Source: Devosia submarina
GTDB taxonomy: Bacteria > Pseudomonadota > Alphaproteobacteria > Rhizobiales > Devosiaceae
Direction: 5' to 3'
Assembly: GCF_003056345.1 (NCBI RefSeq)
Contig: NZ_PYWB01000007.1
Location: forward strand, 1-64,000
DNA: 64,000 nucleotides
Part shown: one piece after another, positions 49,124-58,201 of the stretch
Layout of the letters: each line of letters opens with the position of its first letter
How positions within the stretch are numbered: position 1 is the first letter of the stretch
Position numbers and translations under genes: made by a program
Notes under the pieces: model-generated
Databases searched by the model: none
Told to the model about the DNA's origin: nothing
The model's input: only the letters and a program-made list of their open reading frames with translations

Positions 49124-49981
49124 TTACTTGACGCCGCCAAAGGTCAGACCGGCGATCAGGTGCTTTTGCACGATGAAGGTCAAAACCAGGGCGGGAATGA
49201 TGATCAGCACGGCCATGGCGCTCATGCCGGTCCAGTCCACGGTAAACTGGGCCGTAAAGTCCATGAGCCCAACGGGCATGGTTTTGCTGGCCGTGGTGCG
49301 CGTGAGCTGGCTGGCCAACGCATATTCGTTCCAACTGGTGAGAAAGGCAAAGATCGCGGCCGAAGCCAGCCCGGAACGGGCCAGCGGAAACTCGATCTTC
49401 CAAAAGGCCTGCCAGCGGGTGCAGCCATCGATCTGCGCGGCTTCGCTGAGATCAATCGGAATCTGCCGGAAAAACCCGTCCGTCAGCCAGATTGTGAAGG
49501 GGATGTTGATCGCCATATAAACAAGGATCAGCCCGAAGCTGGTGTCGATGATGCCCAGTCGCGCCCAAAGCATGAAGAGGGGCAGGCTCAGCGCCACGCC
49601 CGGCACGGTGCGCGACAGCATGAAGGCAAGGAACATCGGCCCCTTGCCGCGGAAGCTGAAGCGCGCGAACGCATAACCTCCGGCCATGCCGATCACGATC
49701 GCAACCAGCGTGGAGGTCAGCGAGATCACCAGCGAGTTGATGAAATACTGCGCCACCGGCAGGCCCTGCTGGCTCGCCGAAAGCCCGAACAGCCGCGCGA
49801 AATTGTCGAGCGTCCAGTTCTGCGGGATCCAGATCGCGGGCCGCGCCAAAACCTCGATATTGGGCCGGAACGCGGTCAGCATCACCCACAGACCCGGCAC
49901 GGTCAGCACCAGCATGGCCAGGAACACGCCGATGCGGATGGCCCAGCGCTGCCAGGGCTTTTCGATGGTCATCGCGCTCAT
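49124..49981 (-). CDS. CUT1 ABC transporter permease (MalG type)
   Basis: ATG 49981 overlaps the stop of the other permease (ATGA). The 285-residue protein has six helices and the EAA loop near residues 190-210 ([20 protein letters not shown]). Typical features at the N-terminus are a short cytoplasmic part and the first helix [19 protein letters not shown]. It forms the translocation pore with the MalF-type partner. Confidence 0.93.
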   Translation of the reverse strand: MSAMTIEKPWQRWAIRIGVFLAMLVLTVPGLWVMLTAFRPNIEVLARPAIWIPQNWTLDNFARLFGLSASQQGLPVAQYFINSLVISLTSTLVAIVIGMAGGYAFARFSFRGKGPMFLAFMLSRTVPGVALSLPLFMLWARLGIIDTSFGLILVYMAINIPFTIWLTDGFFRQIPIDLSEAAQIDGCTRWQAFWKIEFPLARSGLASAAIFAFLTSWNEYALASQLTRTTASKTMPVGLMDFTAQFTVDWTGMSAMAVLIIIPALVLTFIVQKHLIAGLTFGGVK

Positions 49982-50931
49982 TGTGCGCCTCCCATGAAGG
50001 TGCGCGCCGCGGTCAGCTTGCGATAAAAATAGAAGGTGAAGACGATCGAGAGGATGATCGACACATAGCCCATGGCGTTGGCCATGCCCATTTGCGAGTT
50101 CTGGTAGCCCGTCCGCGTCATCAGCGTCCAAAGCAGTTCCGTGCGCCCTGCCGGCCCGCCATTCGTCATGATGCGCACCATGTCATAGGCGCGCGCCACA
50201 TCCAGCGAGCGGATGGTCATCGCGATATAAACAAACGGCATCAGGAACGGCAGGGTGATATGGCGGAACACCTGCCAGCTATTGCAGCCATCGACCTTGG
50301 CCGCCTCGATCGGCTCGCGCGGCAGGGCCATCAGCCCCGCCAGCAGCAGGATCGCAAAGATCGAGGTCGACATCCAGATCTCAGCGAAGATGATCGAGAA
50401 ATTGGCCAGCGTGCCATCCACCAGCCACGGGATGGGCTGGCTGATCAGCCCAAGGTCGAACAAGGCATTGTTCACCAGCCCGATCGAGTCGTTGAAGATG
50501 TACTTGAACTGGAAACCCACCAGGATGGGCGAAAACATCATAGGAAACATCATGATGGTGCGCAGCGTACGCTGTCCCCAGGTGATCTTGTTGACCAGCA
50601 GCGCCAGCCCCAGTCCCAGCAGCATTTCAAGGTTGAGCGCGATGGTGATGAACAAGAAGGTCCGACCGAACGCCCACCAGAACTCAGCATTGCCCATCAG
50701 GCGCTGGTAGTTGCGCAAGCCGATAAAGTTATAAAGCGTGTCGGGCTTGGTGAGGTTGTAATTGGTGAAGCTGGTCCAGAACGAGAGCAGCAGCGGCACC
50801 AGCACGACCGAGAGAATGACGAGGATTGCCGGCAGCAGCAACAAATAGGGAATGGCCTTCTGCGAGCGGAAAAAGGCCGTGATGCCCTCGCTTGTTGTCG
50901 GCCGGGAATAGGGTTCGGTGGTAGTGGTCAC
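49978..50931 (-). CDS. CUT1 ABC transporter permease (MalF/UgpA type)
   Basis: The 317-residue inner-membrane protein starts MTTTTEPYSRPTTSEGITAF and has the EAA-type loop (ALPREPIEAAKVDGCNSWQV, about residues 210-230) and six helices (for example YLLLLPAILVILSVVLVPLL). It pairs with the MalG-type protein. A REP-like region of about 250 bp separates it from the binding-protein gene upstream. Confidence 0.93.
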   Translation of the reverse strand: MTTTTEPYSRPTTSEGITAFFRSQKAIPYLLLLPAILVILSVVLVPLLLSFWTSFTNYNLTKPDTLYNFIGLRNYQRLMGNAEFWWAFGRTFLFITIALNLEMLLGLGLALLVNKITWGQRTLRTIMMFPMMFSPILVGFQFKYIFNDSIGLVNNALFDLGLISQPIPWLVDGTLANFSIIFAEIWMSTSIFAILLLAGLMALPREPIEAAKVDGCNSWQVFRHITLPFLMPFVYIAMTIRSLDVARAYDMVRIMTNGGPAGRTELLWTLMTRTGYQNSQMGMANAMGYVSIILSIVFTFYFYRKLTAARTFMGGAQ

Positions 50932-51023
50932 ATCAGTCCCTTGCTGGGCAGGCCATGCAAGGCCTTAGTCTCTAATGACGTCGCGACGAATTGCATTTGC
51001 ACCAGGCCGACCCCACCCACAAT

Positions 51024-51148
51024 GTCACCCCGGCTTTGAGCCGGGTACCATCCTGAGATGTTGGACCTGCCGCAAGGTGGACCGATTGACCCTCCTTGCG
51101 GCTGTGATGCGATCTCGGGCTGGATCGCGGCTCAAGGCCGGGATGACG
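51024..51148. repeat. REP-like inverted repeat in the transporter operon
   Basis: The left arm (51024-51044) begins GTCACCCCGGCTTTGAGCC and the right arm (51128-51148) reads, reversed, CGTCATCCCGGCCTTGAGCC, so they pair almost fully. A smaller stem CCGCAAGG/CCTTGCGG (51070-51077, 51094-51101) is nested inside. The repeat lies between the binding-protein stop and the MalF-type start. In other ABC operons such structures protect the upstream mRNA and keep the binding protein in excess. The rest of 50932-51189 has no gene. Confidence 0.65.
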
Positions 51149-51189
51149 CCGAGTTTTGGGGAGCCGCCGGGCATGACCCGGCCGCTTGA

Positions 51190-52518
51190 TTACAGCCGAC
51201 CAGCGTCTTCCAGGATGATCCGCGCTTCGTCGGCAGCCTGGTCCAGCGCTTCCTGAGCCGTCTTCTCGCCAACGATGGCTGCCTGCAGCTGCGGCCAAAG
51301 CACGTTCGACACTTCGATCCATTCTGGAACCAGCGGTGGCGTACGAGCCTCAGCCAGCGACTGCTGGAACACGGTGAACATTTCGGCCAGTGCCGGCTTG
51401 TCGTTCTCCACAAACCACTGTGCTGCCTGATCAAACGTCGCGGTGCGCGTCGGCAGATTGCCGGCTTGCGCTTCCATCAGCTCGCTCTCGTCATTGGTCA
51501 GGAACACGGCGAAGGACACCGCTGCTTCCTTGTTGTCGCAGGCTTCGGTCACCGAGAACGAATGCGAACCCGACCAAGCGCCGCTCTTGCCGGAGGTACC
51601 GACCGGCGCAACCGCAAAGCCCAGATGCTCGGCAACGGTCGATGCTGCCGGATCGCTATACATGCCGGCAAAGCCGGGCCAGTCGAGATCAAGCGCCAGC
51701 TGCCCCGCAGCAAAAGCCTGCCCGATATCATCCCAGGTATAGTTCACCGTACCGGCGGGCACTGCGCCTGCCTCGTAGATATCGACAAACCACTGCAGCG
51801 CGGCAACGCCTTCGGGCGAATTGAAGATGGGGTTCCAGTTCTCGTCGAACATGTCGCCGCCATTGGCGCGCAGGATTTCCATGAACCGGCCAGACATGCC
51901 TTCGTCCTTGCCGGCGAACGCGGTGCCGTAAAGGTTTGGCGGATCGGCAAAGAAAATGACCTGCTGCTTGAACTCGTCATAAGTCTTGGGCGGCGCCAAA
52001 TCGGTGCCGAACTCGGCCTTGTAGGCCTCCTGCTTGGCGGCATCTTCGTAGAGGTCGCGGCGGTAGTAAAGGTTGGAAACGTCGGTTACGCGCGGCAGCT
52101 GCACCAGGCGTCCATCGACGCGCGAGGCTTCAAGCGTCCCCTGCACGTATTTGGCAAGCTCCTCGGCGGGGATGTGCTCGGCAAGGTCGATATAGAGGCT
52201 GCCATATTGCGGCGCGAAGCTCGTGTGGTTCGAACCCACGCACCAGTTGATCTGGCCAGCAGCAATGTCCTGCTTGATCTCGCGGTCCAGCTCGAAGTGA
52301 TTCTTGGACGAGACGATCTCGACCTTGGCGCCGGTCAGCGCCTCCCATTCGGGGATGCGAGTATAGAGCTTCTCATACTGTGTGCCGCCGATCAGCTTCA
52401 CCCGCAGCGTGTAGTCCGGAAACGAGCCATAGTCGAATTCCTGGGCCAGTGCACCGCCGGCCACGCCTGCAAAGGCACATGAGGCCAGGAGCGCCCTGGC
52501 GAAAATCTTGCTTGTCAT
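51190..52518 (-). CDS. CUT1 extracellular solute-binding protein
   Basis: The 442-residue protein has a Sec signal peptide (MTSKIFARALLASCAFAGVA, cleavage near GGALAQ) and a type 2 periplasmic binding fold: YTLRVKLIGGTQYEKLYTRI, IVSSKNHFELDREIKQDIAA, LPRVTDVSNLYYRRDLYEDA, and GAWSGSHSFSVTEACDN. It should bind the sugar taken up for the locus, probably L-fucose or a fucoside. It is the first gene of the operon and divergent from the IclR regulator. Confidence 0.93.
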   Translation of the reverse strand: MTSKIFARALLASCAFAGVAGGALAQEFDYGSFPDYTLRVKLIGGTQYEKLYTRIPEWEALTGAKVEIVSSKNHFELDREIKQDIAAGQINWCVGSNHTSFAPQYGSLYIDLAEHIPAEELAKYVQGTLEASRVDGRLVQLPRVTDVSNLYYRRDLYEDAAKQEAYKAEFGTDLAPPKTYDEFKQQVIFFADPPNLYGTAFAGKDEGMSGRFMEILRANGGDMFDENWNPIFNSPEGVAALQWFVDIYEAGAVPAGTVNYTWDDIGQAFAAGQLALDLDWPGFAGMYSDPAASTVAEHLGFAVAPVGTSGKSGAWSGSHSFSVTEACDNKEAAVSFAVFLTNDESELMEAQAGNLPTRTATFDQAAQWFVENDKPALAEMFTVFQQSLAEARTPPLVPEWIEVSNVLWPQLQAAIVGEKTAQEALDQAADEARIILEDAGRL

Positions 52519-52725
52519 TGCTTTCCTCCGTTTGACCTTCCGGACCCCGCTTCGCAGCTTGCTAATCCATATTTGAAAAGTCTATTCGTAGGTAAGCATA
52601 AAGGAACGGATGCCGTCAACGTCTCGCGCCTGATCATCCATACAAGACTTGCCAGCCCGAAAGGGCCGTTCAATGCTAACAGTCTGCTAACGCGAAGCGC
52701 CAAGTGCGAACCCGGGAGAAACAGA
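52519..52725. promoter_or_regulatory. Divergent promoter region with GAAAAGTCTATTC box
   Basis: The 207 bp between the binding-protein start and the IclR start holds a near-palindrome GAAAAGTCTATTC (52575-52587). A related box, GAAAAGATTATTC, lies upstream of the 54850 gene at 54809-54821 (11 of 13 identical). On the minus strand a TTGACG box occurs near 52620. The shared box is the candidate IclR operator. No ORF is supported here apart from an extension of the IclR frame. Confidence 0.5.
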
Positions 52726-53493
52726 GTGCTGTCCGAAGATGATGAGGATCGATACCGCGCCCCGGCGCTCGACAAGGGCCTCGATATTCTTGAGCTTCTG
52801 GCCGGAACAGCCGACGGGTTGAGCCAGGCCGAGATCGCCAAATCGCTGGATCGCACCCCCAACGAAATATACCGCATGCTCGATCGGCTGGTGCGCCGCA
52901 ATTATGTGCGCCGCACTGCTGGCGACCGGTACGAAATCTCACTGAAACTCTTCGAGCTGGCCCATCAGCGCCCGCCCATGCAGCGCATGATCAGCCAGGC
53001 AAATCCGGTGCTGCGCCGTTTTGCGCTTCAGGCCGAACAGGCCGTGCACCTTGTGGTGCAGGATCGCAATCTCCTGGTCGTTGTCGCCCAGGTTGATGGC
53101 CCCGGCTATTGGAACGTTTCGATCCGCGTCGGCAGCAGGATCGGCCTCGTCAATACCGGTTCGGGGCATGTTTTCCTGGCCTTTGCGACACCCGAGGAGC
53201 GCCGGCTTATGCTTGAGGAGCAGGATCTGGGCCCCGAGCAGATGCCGCGCGGCCTTGAAACGCGACTCGAGGGGGTGCGTGAACAGGGCTACGAGAACAT
53301 GCCCTCGGCTCAGGTATCAGCCGTTTTCAATCTGTCCGTGCCGGTTTTCGGGCCCCTTGGGACGGTGATCGCCGTTCTCACCTGCCCCTATACCCAGCGC
53401 CTCGACAAGCTCGACGCTCCCAACATGGCCGCGGTGTTGAAACTGCTTCAGCAGGCCGGTCAGGAAATCTCGCAAAGGACGGAAACACCATGA
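52726..53493 (+). CDS. IclR-family transcriptional regulator
   Basis: GTG 52726, with GGGAG seven bases upstream, gives 255 residues; a longer frame to 52573 would start inside the operator. The N-terminal winged helix is APALDKGLDILELLAGTADG, LSQAEIAKSLDRTPNEIYRM, LDRLVRRNYVRRT. The C-terminal IclR ligand domain has AVHLVVQDRNLLVVVAQVDG and GYENMPSAQVSAVFNLSVPV. It is divergent from the transporter operon and directly upstream of the lactonase, so it probably controls both. Confidence 0.92.
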   Translation: MLSEDDEDRYRAPALDKGLDILELLAGTADGLSQAEIAKSLDRTPNEIYRMLDRLVRRNYVRRTAGDRYEISLKLFELAHQRPPMQRMISQANPVLRRFALQAEQAVHLVVQDRNLLVVVAQVDGPGYWNVSIRVGSRIGLVNTGSGHVFLAFATPEERRLMLEEQDLGPEQMPRGLETRLEGVREQGYENMPSAQVSAVFNLSVPVFGPLGTVIAVLTCPYTQRLDKLDAPNMAAVLKLLQQAGQEISQRTETP

Positions 53494-54314
53494 TTCCTAT
53501 CCTCGATACCCACCTTCACCTCGTTTATCCCGACCGTTTCCAATACCCTTGGCTCGCCAATGCGCCGGCCATCAGCCGGCCCTGGACGGCCGAAAGCTAT
53601 TGGGAAGAAGCCCGCCCCCTCGGTATCCAGGCTGCCCTCCATATGGAAGTGGACGTCGCAGAAGCCGACATGCTTGCGGAAACCCGCTACGTGCTTGAAC
53701 TCCCCGGCATCCGCGGCGCAATAGCGGCCGCGCGACCGGAAAACCTTGATTTCCCCGCCCATCTTGAAGAACTCGCGACCATGGGCGGGGTCAAAGGCGT
53801 GCGCCGCATCCTGCATGAAGCGCCCGATGATCTCAGCCAATCCGATCTCTTCCGCCAAAACATCCGTCGCCTCGCCGACTTCAACCTGCCCTTCGATCTC
53901 TGCGTGCGCCACGACCAACTGCCGATCGGCCGGGAACTCGTCGCCCAGGCGCCCGAGGTGACGTTCATCCTTGATCACTGCGGCGTTCCCGACGTGCTCG
54001 GCGCCGGGCTCGATCCCTGGCGGGACAACATCCGCGCTATGGCCCAGATGCCCAACGTCAACGCCAAGATCTCCGGCATCGTCGCCTATTCTGGTCCCGA
54101 TTGGACTACCGAGACGATCCGCCCCTATGTCGAGCACATCATCGAGTGCTTCGGCTGGGATCGCATTGTCTGGGGCTCGGACCATCCCGTAGTGACGCTC
54201 ACAGGTTCGCTCACCCGTTGGGTCGATGCCACCCGCCAGATCATCGCCCGCGCCAGCGAAGATGAGCAATCGCGGCTTCTTCACCGCAATGCCGCACGCC
54301 TATACGGCCTTTAA
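53490..54314 (+). CDS. Amidohydrolase-family lactonase, probable L-fuconolactonase
   Basis: The 274-residue TIM-barrel enzyme belongs to the COG3618 lactonases. Metal-site motifs: DTHLHLV near the start, GVKGVRRILHEAP, DLCVRHDQLP, FILDHCGVPDVL and WGSDHPV. In the oxidative L-fucose pathway an enzyme of this family opens L-fucono-1,5-lactone. It overlaps the IclR gene by 4 bp and is followed by the mutarotase. Confidence 0.88.
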   Translation: MIPILDTHLHLVYPDRFQYPWLANAPAISRPWTAESYWEEARPLGIQAALHMEVDVAEADMLAETRYVLELPGIRGAIAAARPENLDFPAHLEELATMGGVKGVRRILHEAPDDLSQSDLFRQNIRRLADFNLPFDLCVRHDQLPIGRELVAQAPEVTFILDHCGVPDVLGAGLDPWRDNIRAMAQMPNVNAKISGIVAYSGPDWTTETIRPYVEHIIECFGWDRIVWGSDHPVVTLTGSLTRWVDATRQIIARASEDEQSRLLHRNAARLYGL

Positions 54315-54338
54315 GCCCCGCTATTAAAGGAGAAAACC

Positions 54339-54668
54339 ATGCAGCGTTACGGCTCGGTAATTGGCCTCGATCCCGCTCAGATGGAAGAATACAAGCGCAT
54401 CCATGCCGCCGTCTGGCCCGACGTGCTCAAGCAGATTCGCGCCAGCAACGTCCGCAACTATTCCATCTTCCTGCGCGAGCCGGAGAAATTGCTGTTCAGC
54501 TACTACGAATATGTCGGCACCGACCATGACGCCGACATGGCCCGCATGGCCCAAGACCCCCGCACCCAGGAATGGTGGGCCATCTGCAAACCCATGCAAA
54601 GACCCCTCGACAGCCGTGCCGAAGGCGAATGGTGGGCCAGCGCGGAAGAAGTTTTCCACGTCGACTGA
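54339..54668 (+). CDS. L-rhamnose/L-fucose mutarotase (RhaM family)
   Basis: The 109-residue protein matches the DUF718/RhaM family: MQRYGSVIGLDPAQMEEYKR, IHAAVWPDVLKQIRASNVRN, YSIFLREPEKLLFSYYEYVG, QEWWAICKPMQRPL and the end EGEWWASAEEVFHVD. The catalytic His and Tyr are in H27-A-x-V and the Tyr pair. It interconverts alpha and beta anomers, which speeds entry to the dehydrogenase. A ribosome site AAAGGAG lies upstream. Confidence 0.9.
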   Translation: MQRYGSVIGLDPAQMEEYKRIHAAVWPDVLKQIRASNVRNYSIFLREPEKLLFSYYEYVGTDHDADMARMAQDPRTQEWWAICKPMQRPLDSRAEGEWWASAEEVFHVD

Positions 54669-54688
54669 CCCAGGCGCATTCTAGAGCC

Positions 54689-54715
54689 ACCGGAGGCATC
54701 ATGAACGCCTCCGGT
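54689..54715 (+). terminator. Hairpin after the mutarotase gene
   Basis: Perfect 9-bp arms ACCGGAGGC (54689-54697) and GCCTCCGGT (54707-54715) with a 9-base loop lie 20 bp after the mutarotase stop. A-rich sequence follows, with a short TCTTT. It fits a terminator that separates the lactonase-mutarotase unit from the following operon, which has its own box at 54809. Confidence 0.6.
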
Positions 54716-54808
54716 CCAAAATCTTTCCCCATCCCCAAGAAACAGCCACGCAGAACGACCTTTGCCAGCGTTCACAGCGTCGGCCTCTTGCCACCAACAC
54801 TCGCATGT

Positions 54809-54821
54809 GAAAAGATTATTC
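54809..54821 (+). promoter_or_regulatory. GAAAAGATTATTC box upstream of the oxidoreductase operon
   Basis: This 13-bp box is 11/13 identical to one in the divergent region at 52575-52587. It lies 29 bp before the TTG start of the Gfo/Idh/MocA gene, between the terminator hairpin and the ORF. A TTGCCA box is nearby at about 54788. The match suggests the same regulator, presumably the IclR protein, controls both units. Confidence 0.5.
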
Positions 54822-54849
54822 AAATAAGAATGGCACATGGGAGGCTGCC

Positions 54850-55914
54850 TTGAGCATCGATTTGACCGGTCTGCGGCAAAGCTGGCCTCTGCCCAGCGCA
54901 CCCAGACCCATCGTCATCATCGGCGCTGGCGGCATCGTCGACGACGCCCATCTGCCCGCCTATCGCATCGCCGGCTTTCCTGTCGCCGGCATCTACGACC
55001 TCAATGCCGAGCGCGCCCAAACCATTGCGGCAAAATGGGATATCCCAGCCTACGCGACCCTCTCCGAGGCCCTCGCAGTTCCCGGCGCGGTCTATGACCT
55101 GGCCCTGCCTCCCTCCGCCCACCTCTCCGTCCTGCCGCAATTGCCCCAAGGCTCTGCGGTGCTCATGCAGAAACCCATGGGCAGCGACCTCGCCGAAGCC
55201 ACAGGCATTCTCAAGCTTTGCCGCGAATGTAACCTCGTCGCTGCCGTCAACTTCCAGCTCCGCTTTGCCCCTATGATGCTTGCGGTCCGTGACGCCATGG
55301 ACTGTGGCTATCTGGGCAAGCTGATCGACACCGAAGTCCATCTAAACCTTGTCACTCCCTGGGAATTGTTCCCTTTTCTCAAGGGCATGCCACGCGTCGA
55401 GATCGCCGTTCATTCCATCCACTATCTCGACCTCATCCGCGCTTTCCTGGGCAATCCCAGCGGCATACACGCCCGCACCATGGGTCACCCAACGACCGAA
55501 CTGGCCCAGACCCGGACCAGCGCACTGATTGATTTCGAGGACGGTGTCCGTACCACCCTCTCGATCAACCACAACCACCATTTCGGCCGCCAATTCCAGG
55601 ACGCGTCCTTCCGCTTTGAAGGCACTGACGGCGCCGCCATGATCAAGCTCGGCCTGCTCCTCAACTATCCCCAAGGCGAGCCCGATGAACTCTGGATCGC
55701 CAGCAAAGGCGAGCAATGGCAACAGGTTAATCTTCAAGGCGGCTGGTTCCCCCATGCCTTTATTGGCACCATGAGCAACCTCCAGCGCTTCGCCGCCGGC
55801 GAAGACGATGTGCTCGTCACCTCCGTTGAAGACGCCTGGCACACAATGGCCCTGGCCGAAGCCGCCTTCCGCTCCGCCGCCGCGCCGGCAACACCCCTCG
55901 ACCGCAAGCCATGA
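54850..55914 (+). CDS. Gfo/Idh/MocA-family oxidoreductase
   Basis: The 354-residue protein starts with TTG 54850 (ribosome site GGGAGG). The N-terminal Rossmann part has PIVIIGAGGIVDDAHLPAYR, and the EKP-like motif is VLMQKPMGSDLAEATGILKL. The C-terminal alpha/beta domain follows, with HSIHYLDLIRAFLGNP. It probably oxidises a sugar with NAD(P). It could serve as the missing L-fucose dehydrogenase of the locus, although this is inference only. It overlaps the CoA-transferase gene by 4 bp. Confidence 0.88.
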   Translation: MSIDLTGLRQSWPLPSAPRPIVIIGAGGIVDDAHLPAYRIAGFPVAGIYDLNAERAQTIAAKWDIPAYATLSEALAVPGAVYDLALPPSAHLSVLPQLPQGSAVLMQKPMGSDLAEATGILKLCRECNLVAAVNFQLRFAPMMLAVRDAMDCGYLGKLIDTEVHLNLVTPWELFPFLKGMPRVEIAVHSIHYLDLIRAFLGNPSGIHARTMGHPTTELAQTRTSALIDFEDGVRTTLSINHNHHFGRQFQDASFRFEGTDGAAMIKLGLLLNYPQGEPDELWIASKGEQWQQVNLQGGWFPHAFIGTMSNLQRFAAGEDDVLVTSVEDAWHTMALAEAAFRSAAAPATPLDRKP

Positions 55915-57074
55915 CCTTCGAAATGACTAATACTCCCCTCCTTGACGGCATTGTTGTAGTCGACCTGTGCCAGTTCCTTTCCGGCCCATATGCCAGCCTG
56001 CGCCTGCAGGATCTAGGCGCGCGCGTCATCAAGATCGAGCGCCCCGATGGCGGCGATCTCAGCCGCCGCCTTTACCTCAGCGACACTGAGATCGGCGGCG
56101 ACAGCACCATTTTCCACGCCATCAACCGCTCCAAGGAAAGCCTGGCGCTAGACCTCAAGAATCCCGAAGATCTAAAGGCTCTCAAGACCTTGCTGGCGCG
56201 CGCCGACGTGGTCCTGCAGAACTTCCGCCCCGGCGTCATCTCGCGGCTCGGCCTTGACTACGAAGCCGTAAAGACCATCAATCCCGACATCATCTATGCC
56301 TCGATCACCGGCTACGGCAACGAAGGTCCCTGGGTCGACCGCCCAGGCCAGGACCTGCTCGCCCAGGCCCGATCCGGCGTGATGTGGCTCAATGGCGACG
56401 ACAACCAGGGCCCGGTCCCCTTCGGCCTCGCCATCGCTGACATGCTGGCCGGCGCCGCCGTTGCACAAGGCATTCTCGCGGCCCTCGTACGCCGCGGCAT
56501 CTCCGGCACCGGCGCCCATATCGAGACAAGCCTTTTGGAAGTCCTGGTCGATTTCCAGTTTGAAGTGCTCACAACCCATCTCAATGACGGCCGCCGCCCA
56601 CCCAGACGTAGCAATTTCCGCTCCGCCCACGCCTATCTCTCGGCCCCTTACGGCGTTTACCCCACGCGCGACGGCCATATCGCCATCGCCATGACGCCCC
56701 TGCCTAGGCTCGAAATCCTTTTGGAATTGCCTGAACTTGGCCGCTTCAGCGACCCCAAAACCTGGTTCGCCCATCGCGACGAAATCAAGCAGATCATCGC
56801 CACTCAGATCGCCACCCGCAGCACCGAGGATTGGCTCGCTATCCTTGAGCCCGCCGACATCTGGTGCGCCAAGGTTCTGAGCTGGGCCGAGCTGATGGAA
56901 AGCGAAGGCTTCAAGGCCCTCGACCTGCTGCAGACCGTAACCCGTGAAGACGACGTAGAGATCACAACCACCCGCTCGCCCCTGCGCATCAATGGCGCTC
57001 GCGCCCGCACCAATCGCGCCGCGCCCCTTGTCGGCGAGCACAGCGCGGCCATTCGCGAGGAGTTCGGCCTATGA
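55911..57074 (+). CDS. Class III (CaiB/BaiF) CoA-transferase
   Basis: The 387-residue enzyme has the family blocks GIVVVDLCQFLSGPYASLRLQDLGARVIKIE, INRSKESLALDLKNPEDLKA, LLARADVVLQNFRPGVISRL (with the catalytic Asp region), ASITGYGNEGPWVDRPGQDL and a C-terminal region. It swaps CoA between carboxylic acids. It overlaps the neighbouring genes at both ends by 4 bp and is followed by a solute-binding-like gene and a MaoC hydratase, an unusual set for a sugar operon. Confidence 0.9.
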   Translation: MTFEMTNTPLLDGIVVVDLCQFLSGPYASLRLQDLGARVIKIERPDGGDLSRRLYLSDTEIGGDSTIFHAINRSKESLALDLKNPEDLKALKTLLARADVVLQNFRPGVISRLGLDYEAVKTINPDIIYASITGYGNEGPWVDRPGQDLLAQARSGVMWLNGDDNQGPVPFGLAIADMLAGAAVAQGILAALVRRGISGTGAHIETSLLEVLVDFQFEVLTTHLNDGRRPPRRSNFRSAHAYLSAPYGVYPTRDGHIAIAMTPLPRLEILLELPELGRFSDPKTWFAHRDEIKQIIATQIATRSTEDWLAILEPADIWCAKVLSWAELMESEGFKALDLLQTVTREDDVEITTTRSPLRINGARARTNRAAPLVGEHSAAIREEFGL

Positions 57075-58201
57075 GGCGTACCCTCAAGGGCATGACCTGG
57101 AGCCATCCGCGCGGCTACGACCCAATGGTCGCAACCTCCCGCGTCTGGAAAGAAAAGACCGGCACAGAAATCACCTGGGACAAGCGCAGCCTCCAGGATT
57201 TCGAGAGCTTTCCCGTCGAGGAACTGGCGCGCCAATACGATTTTATCGTCATTGACCATCCCCATGTCGGGCAGATTACCAAGGAGCAATGCCTCCTCCC
57301 GCTTGATGTGCCCGGACGCGACGCCGAACGCGCTGAGATGAGCGCGCACAGCGTCGGCGGCTCCTATCTCAGCTACCAGTGGAACAGCCGCCAATGGGCC
57401 TTCCCGATCGATGCCGCCGCGCAGGTCCAAGCCTTCCGCCCGGACTTGCTCGCCGCTCCCGTCCGCAACTGGAACGAGGTGATCGAGCTAGCGCAAGCCG
57501 GCCGCGTCATCCTGCCCATGCGCCCACCACATGGCCTGATGAGCTTTTTCACCCTAGCCGCCAATATCGGCACGCCCTGCGCTACGACCGGCCCTGGCCC
57601 GCTGATCGCTCCGGAAGTCGGCGCCCAGGTCATAGCGCTCCTGCGCGCAGTCACCGACCACATCGATCCCACCCAGTTCGAGATGGACCCGATCGCCGCT
57701 TCGGAAGCCATGGCGCAGCCCGACAGCCCTTATGCCATTATGCCGCTGGGCTATGGCTATCTCAGCTATGCGCTGCAGGATTTCCGCCCCAGGCGTCTCA
57801 AATTCTCCGACATTCCTTCTGCTGGCGAGAATGGCGCGGTTGGCTCAGCCGTGGGCGGCACAGGCATTGCAGTATCGGCCTTCACCAAGCATCCGGAAGC
57901 AGCAATCGACTACGCCTATTGGGTTGCCTCTGCTGAGGTGCAGAAATCCATTTACGCCCAGGCCGGCGGCCAGCCCGGCCACGGCATTGCCTGGGACGAC
58001 GAAGCCGTAAACGCCCCCGTCGACAATTTCTACCGCGACACCCGCCACACTCTGGAGCACGGTTATATTCGTCCTCGCCACGACGGCTACATGGCCTTCC
58101 AGGACGCCGCTTCCCAGCGCCTCAATGTCGGTCTAAAGACCCGCGAGCCCGCCGAGAAAATCGTCGCAGACCTCAACACCCTTTTTGCGGAGAGCTTCTG
58201 A
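57071..58201 (+). CDS. Solute-binding-protein-like protein without signal peptide
   Basis: The 376-residue protein has the type 2 periplasmic binding fold of CUT1-type proteins ([84 protein letters not shown]). The N-terminus ([20 protein letters not shown]) starts straight in the fold, with no hydrophobic signal and no lipobox. The ATG overlaps the CoA-transferase stop by 4 bp, so the start is well fixed. It therefore appears cytoplasmic and may have become an enzyme or ligand carrier. Confidence 0.78.
   Translation: MRRTLKGMTWSHPRGYDPMVATSRVWKEKTGTEITWDKRSLQDFESFPVEELARQYDFIVIDHPHVGQITKEQCLLPLDVPGRDAERAEMSAHSVGGSYLSYQWNSRQWAFPIDAAAQVQAFRPDLLAAPVRNWNEVIELAQAGRVILPMRPPHGLMSFFTLAANIGTPCATTGPGPLIAPEVGAQVIALLRAVTDHIDPTQFEMDPIAASEAMAQPDSPYAIMPLGYGYLSYALQDFRPRRLKFSDIPSAGENGAVGSAVGGTGIAVSAFTKHPEAAIDYAYWVASAEVQKSIYAQAGGQPGHGIAWDDEAVNAPVDNFYRDTRHTLEHGYIRPRHDGYMAFQDAASQRLNVGLKTREPAEKIVADLNTLFAESF

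Noticed and set aside
51466..52482. A 338-codon plus-strand frame opposite the solute-binding protein gene
   Set aside because: It mirrors a clear binding-protein gene with signal peptide. No motif is present in the plus-strand product.
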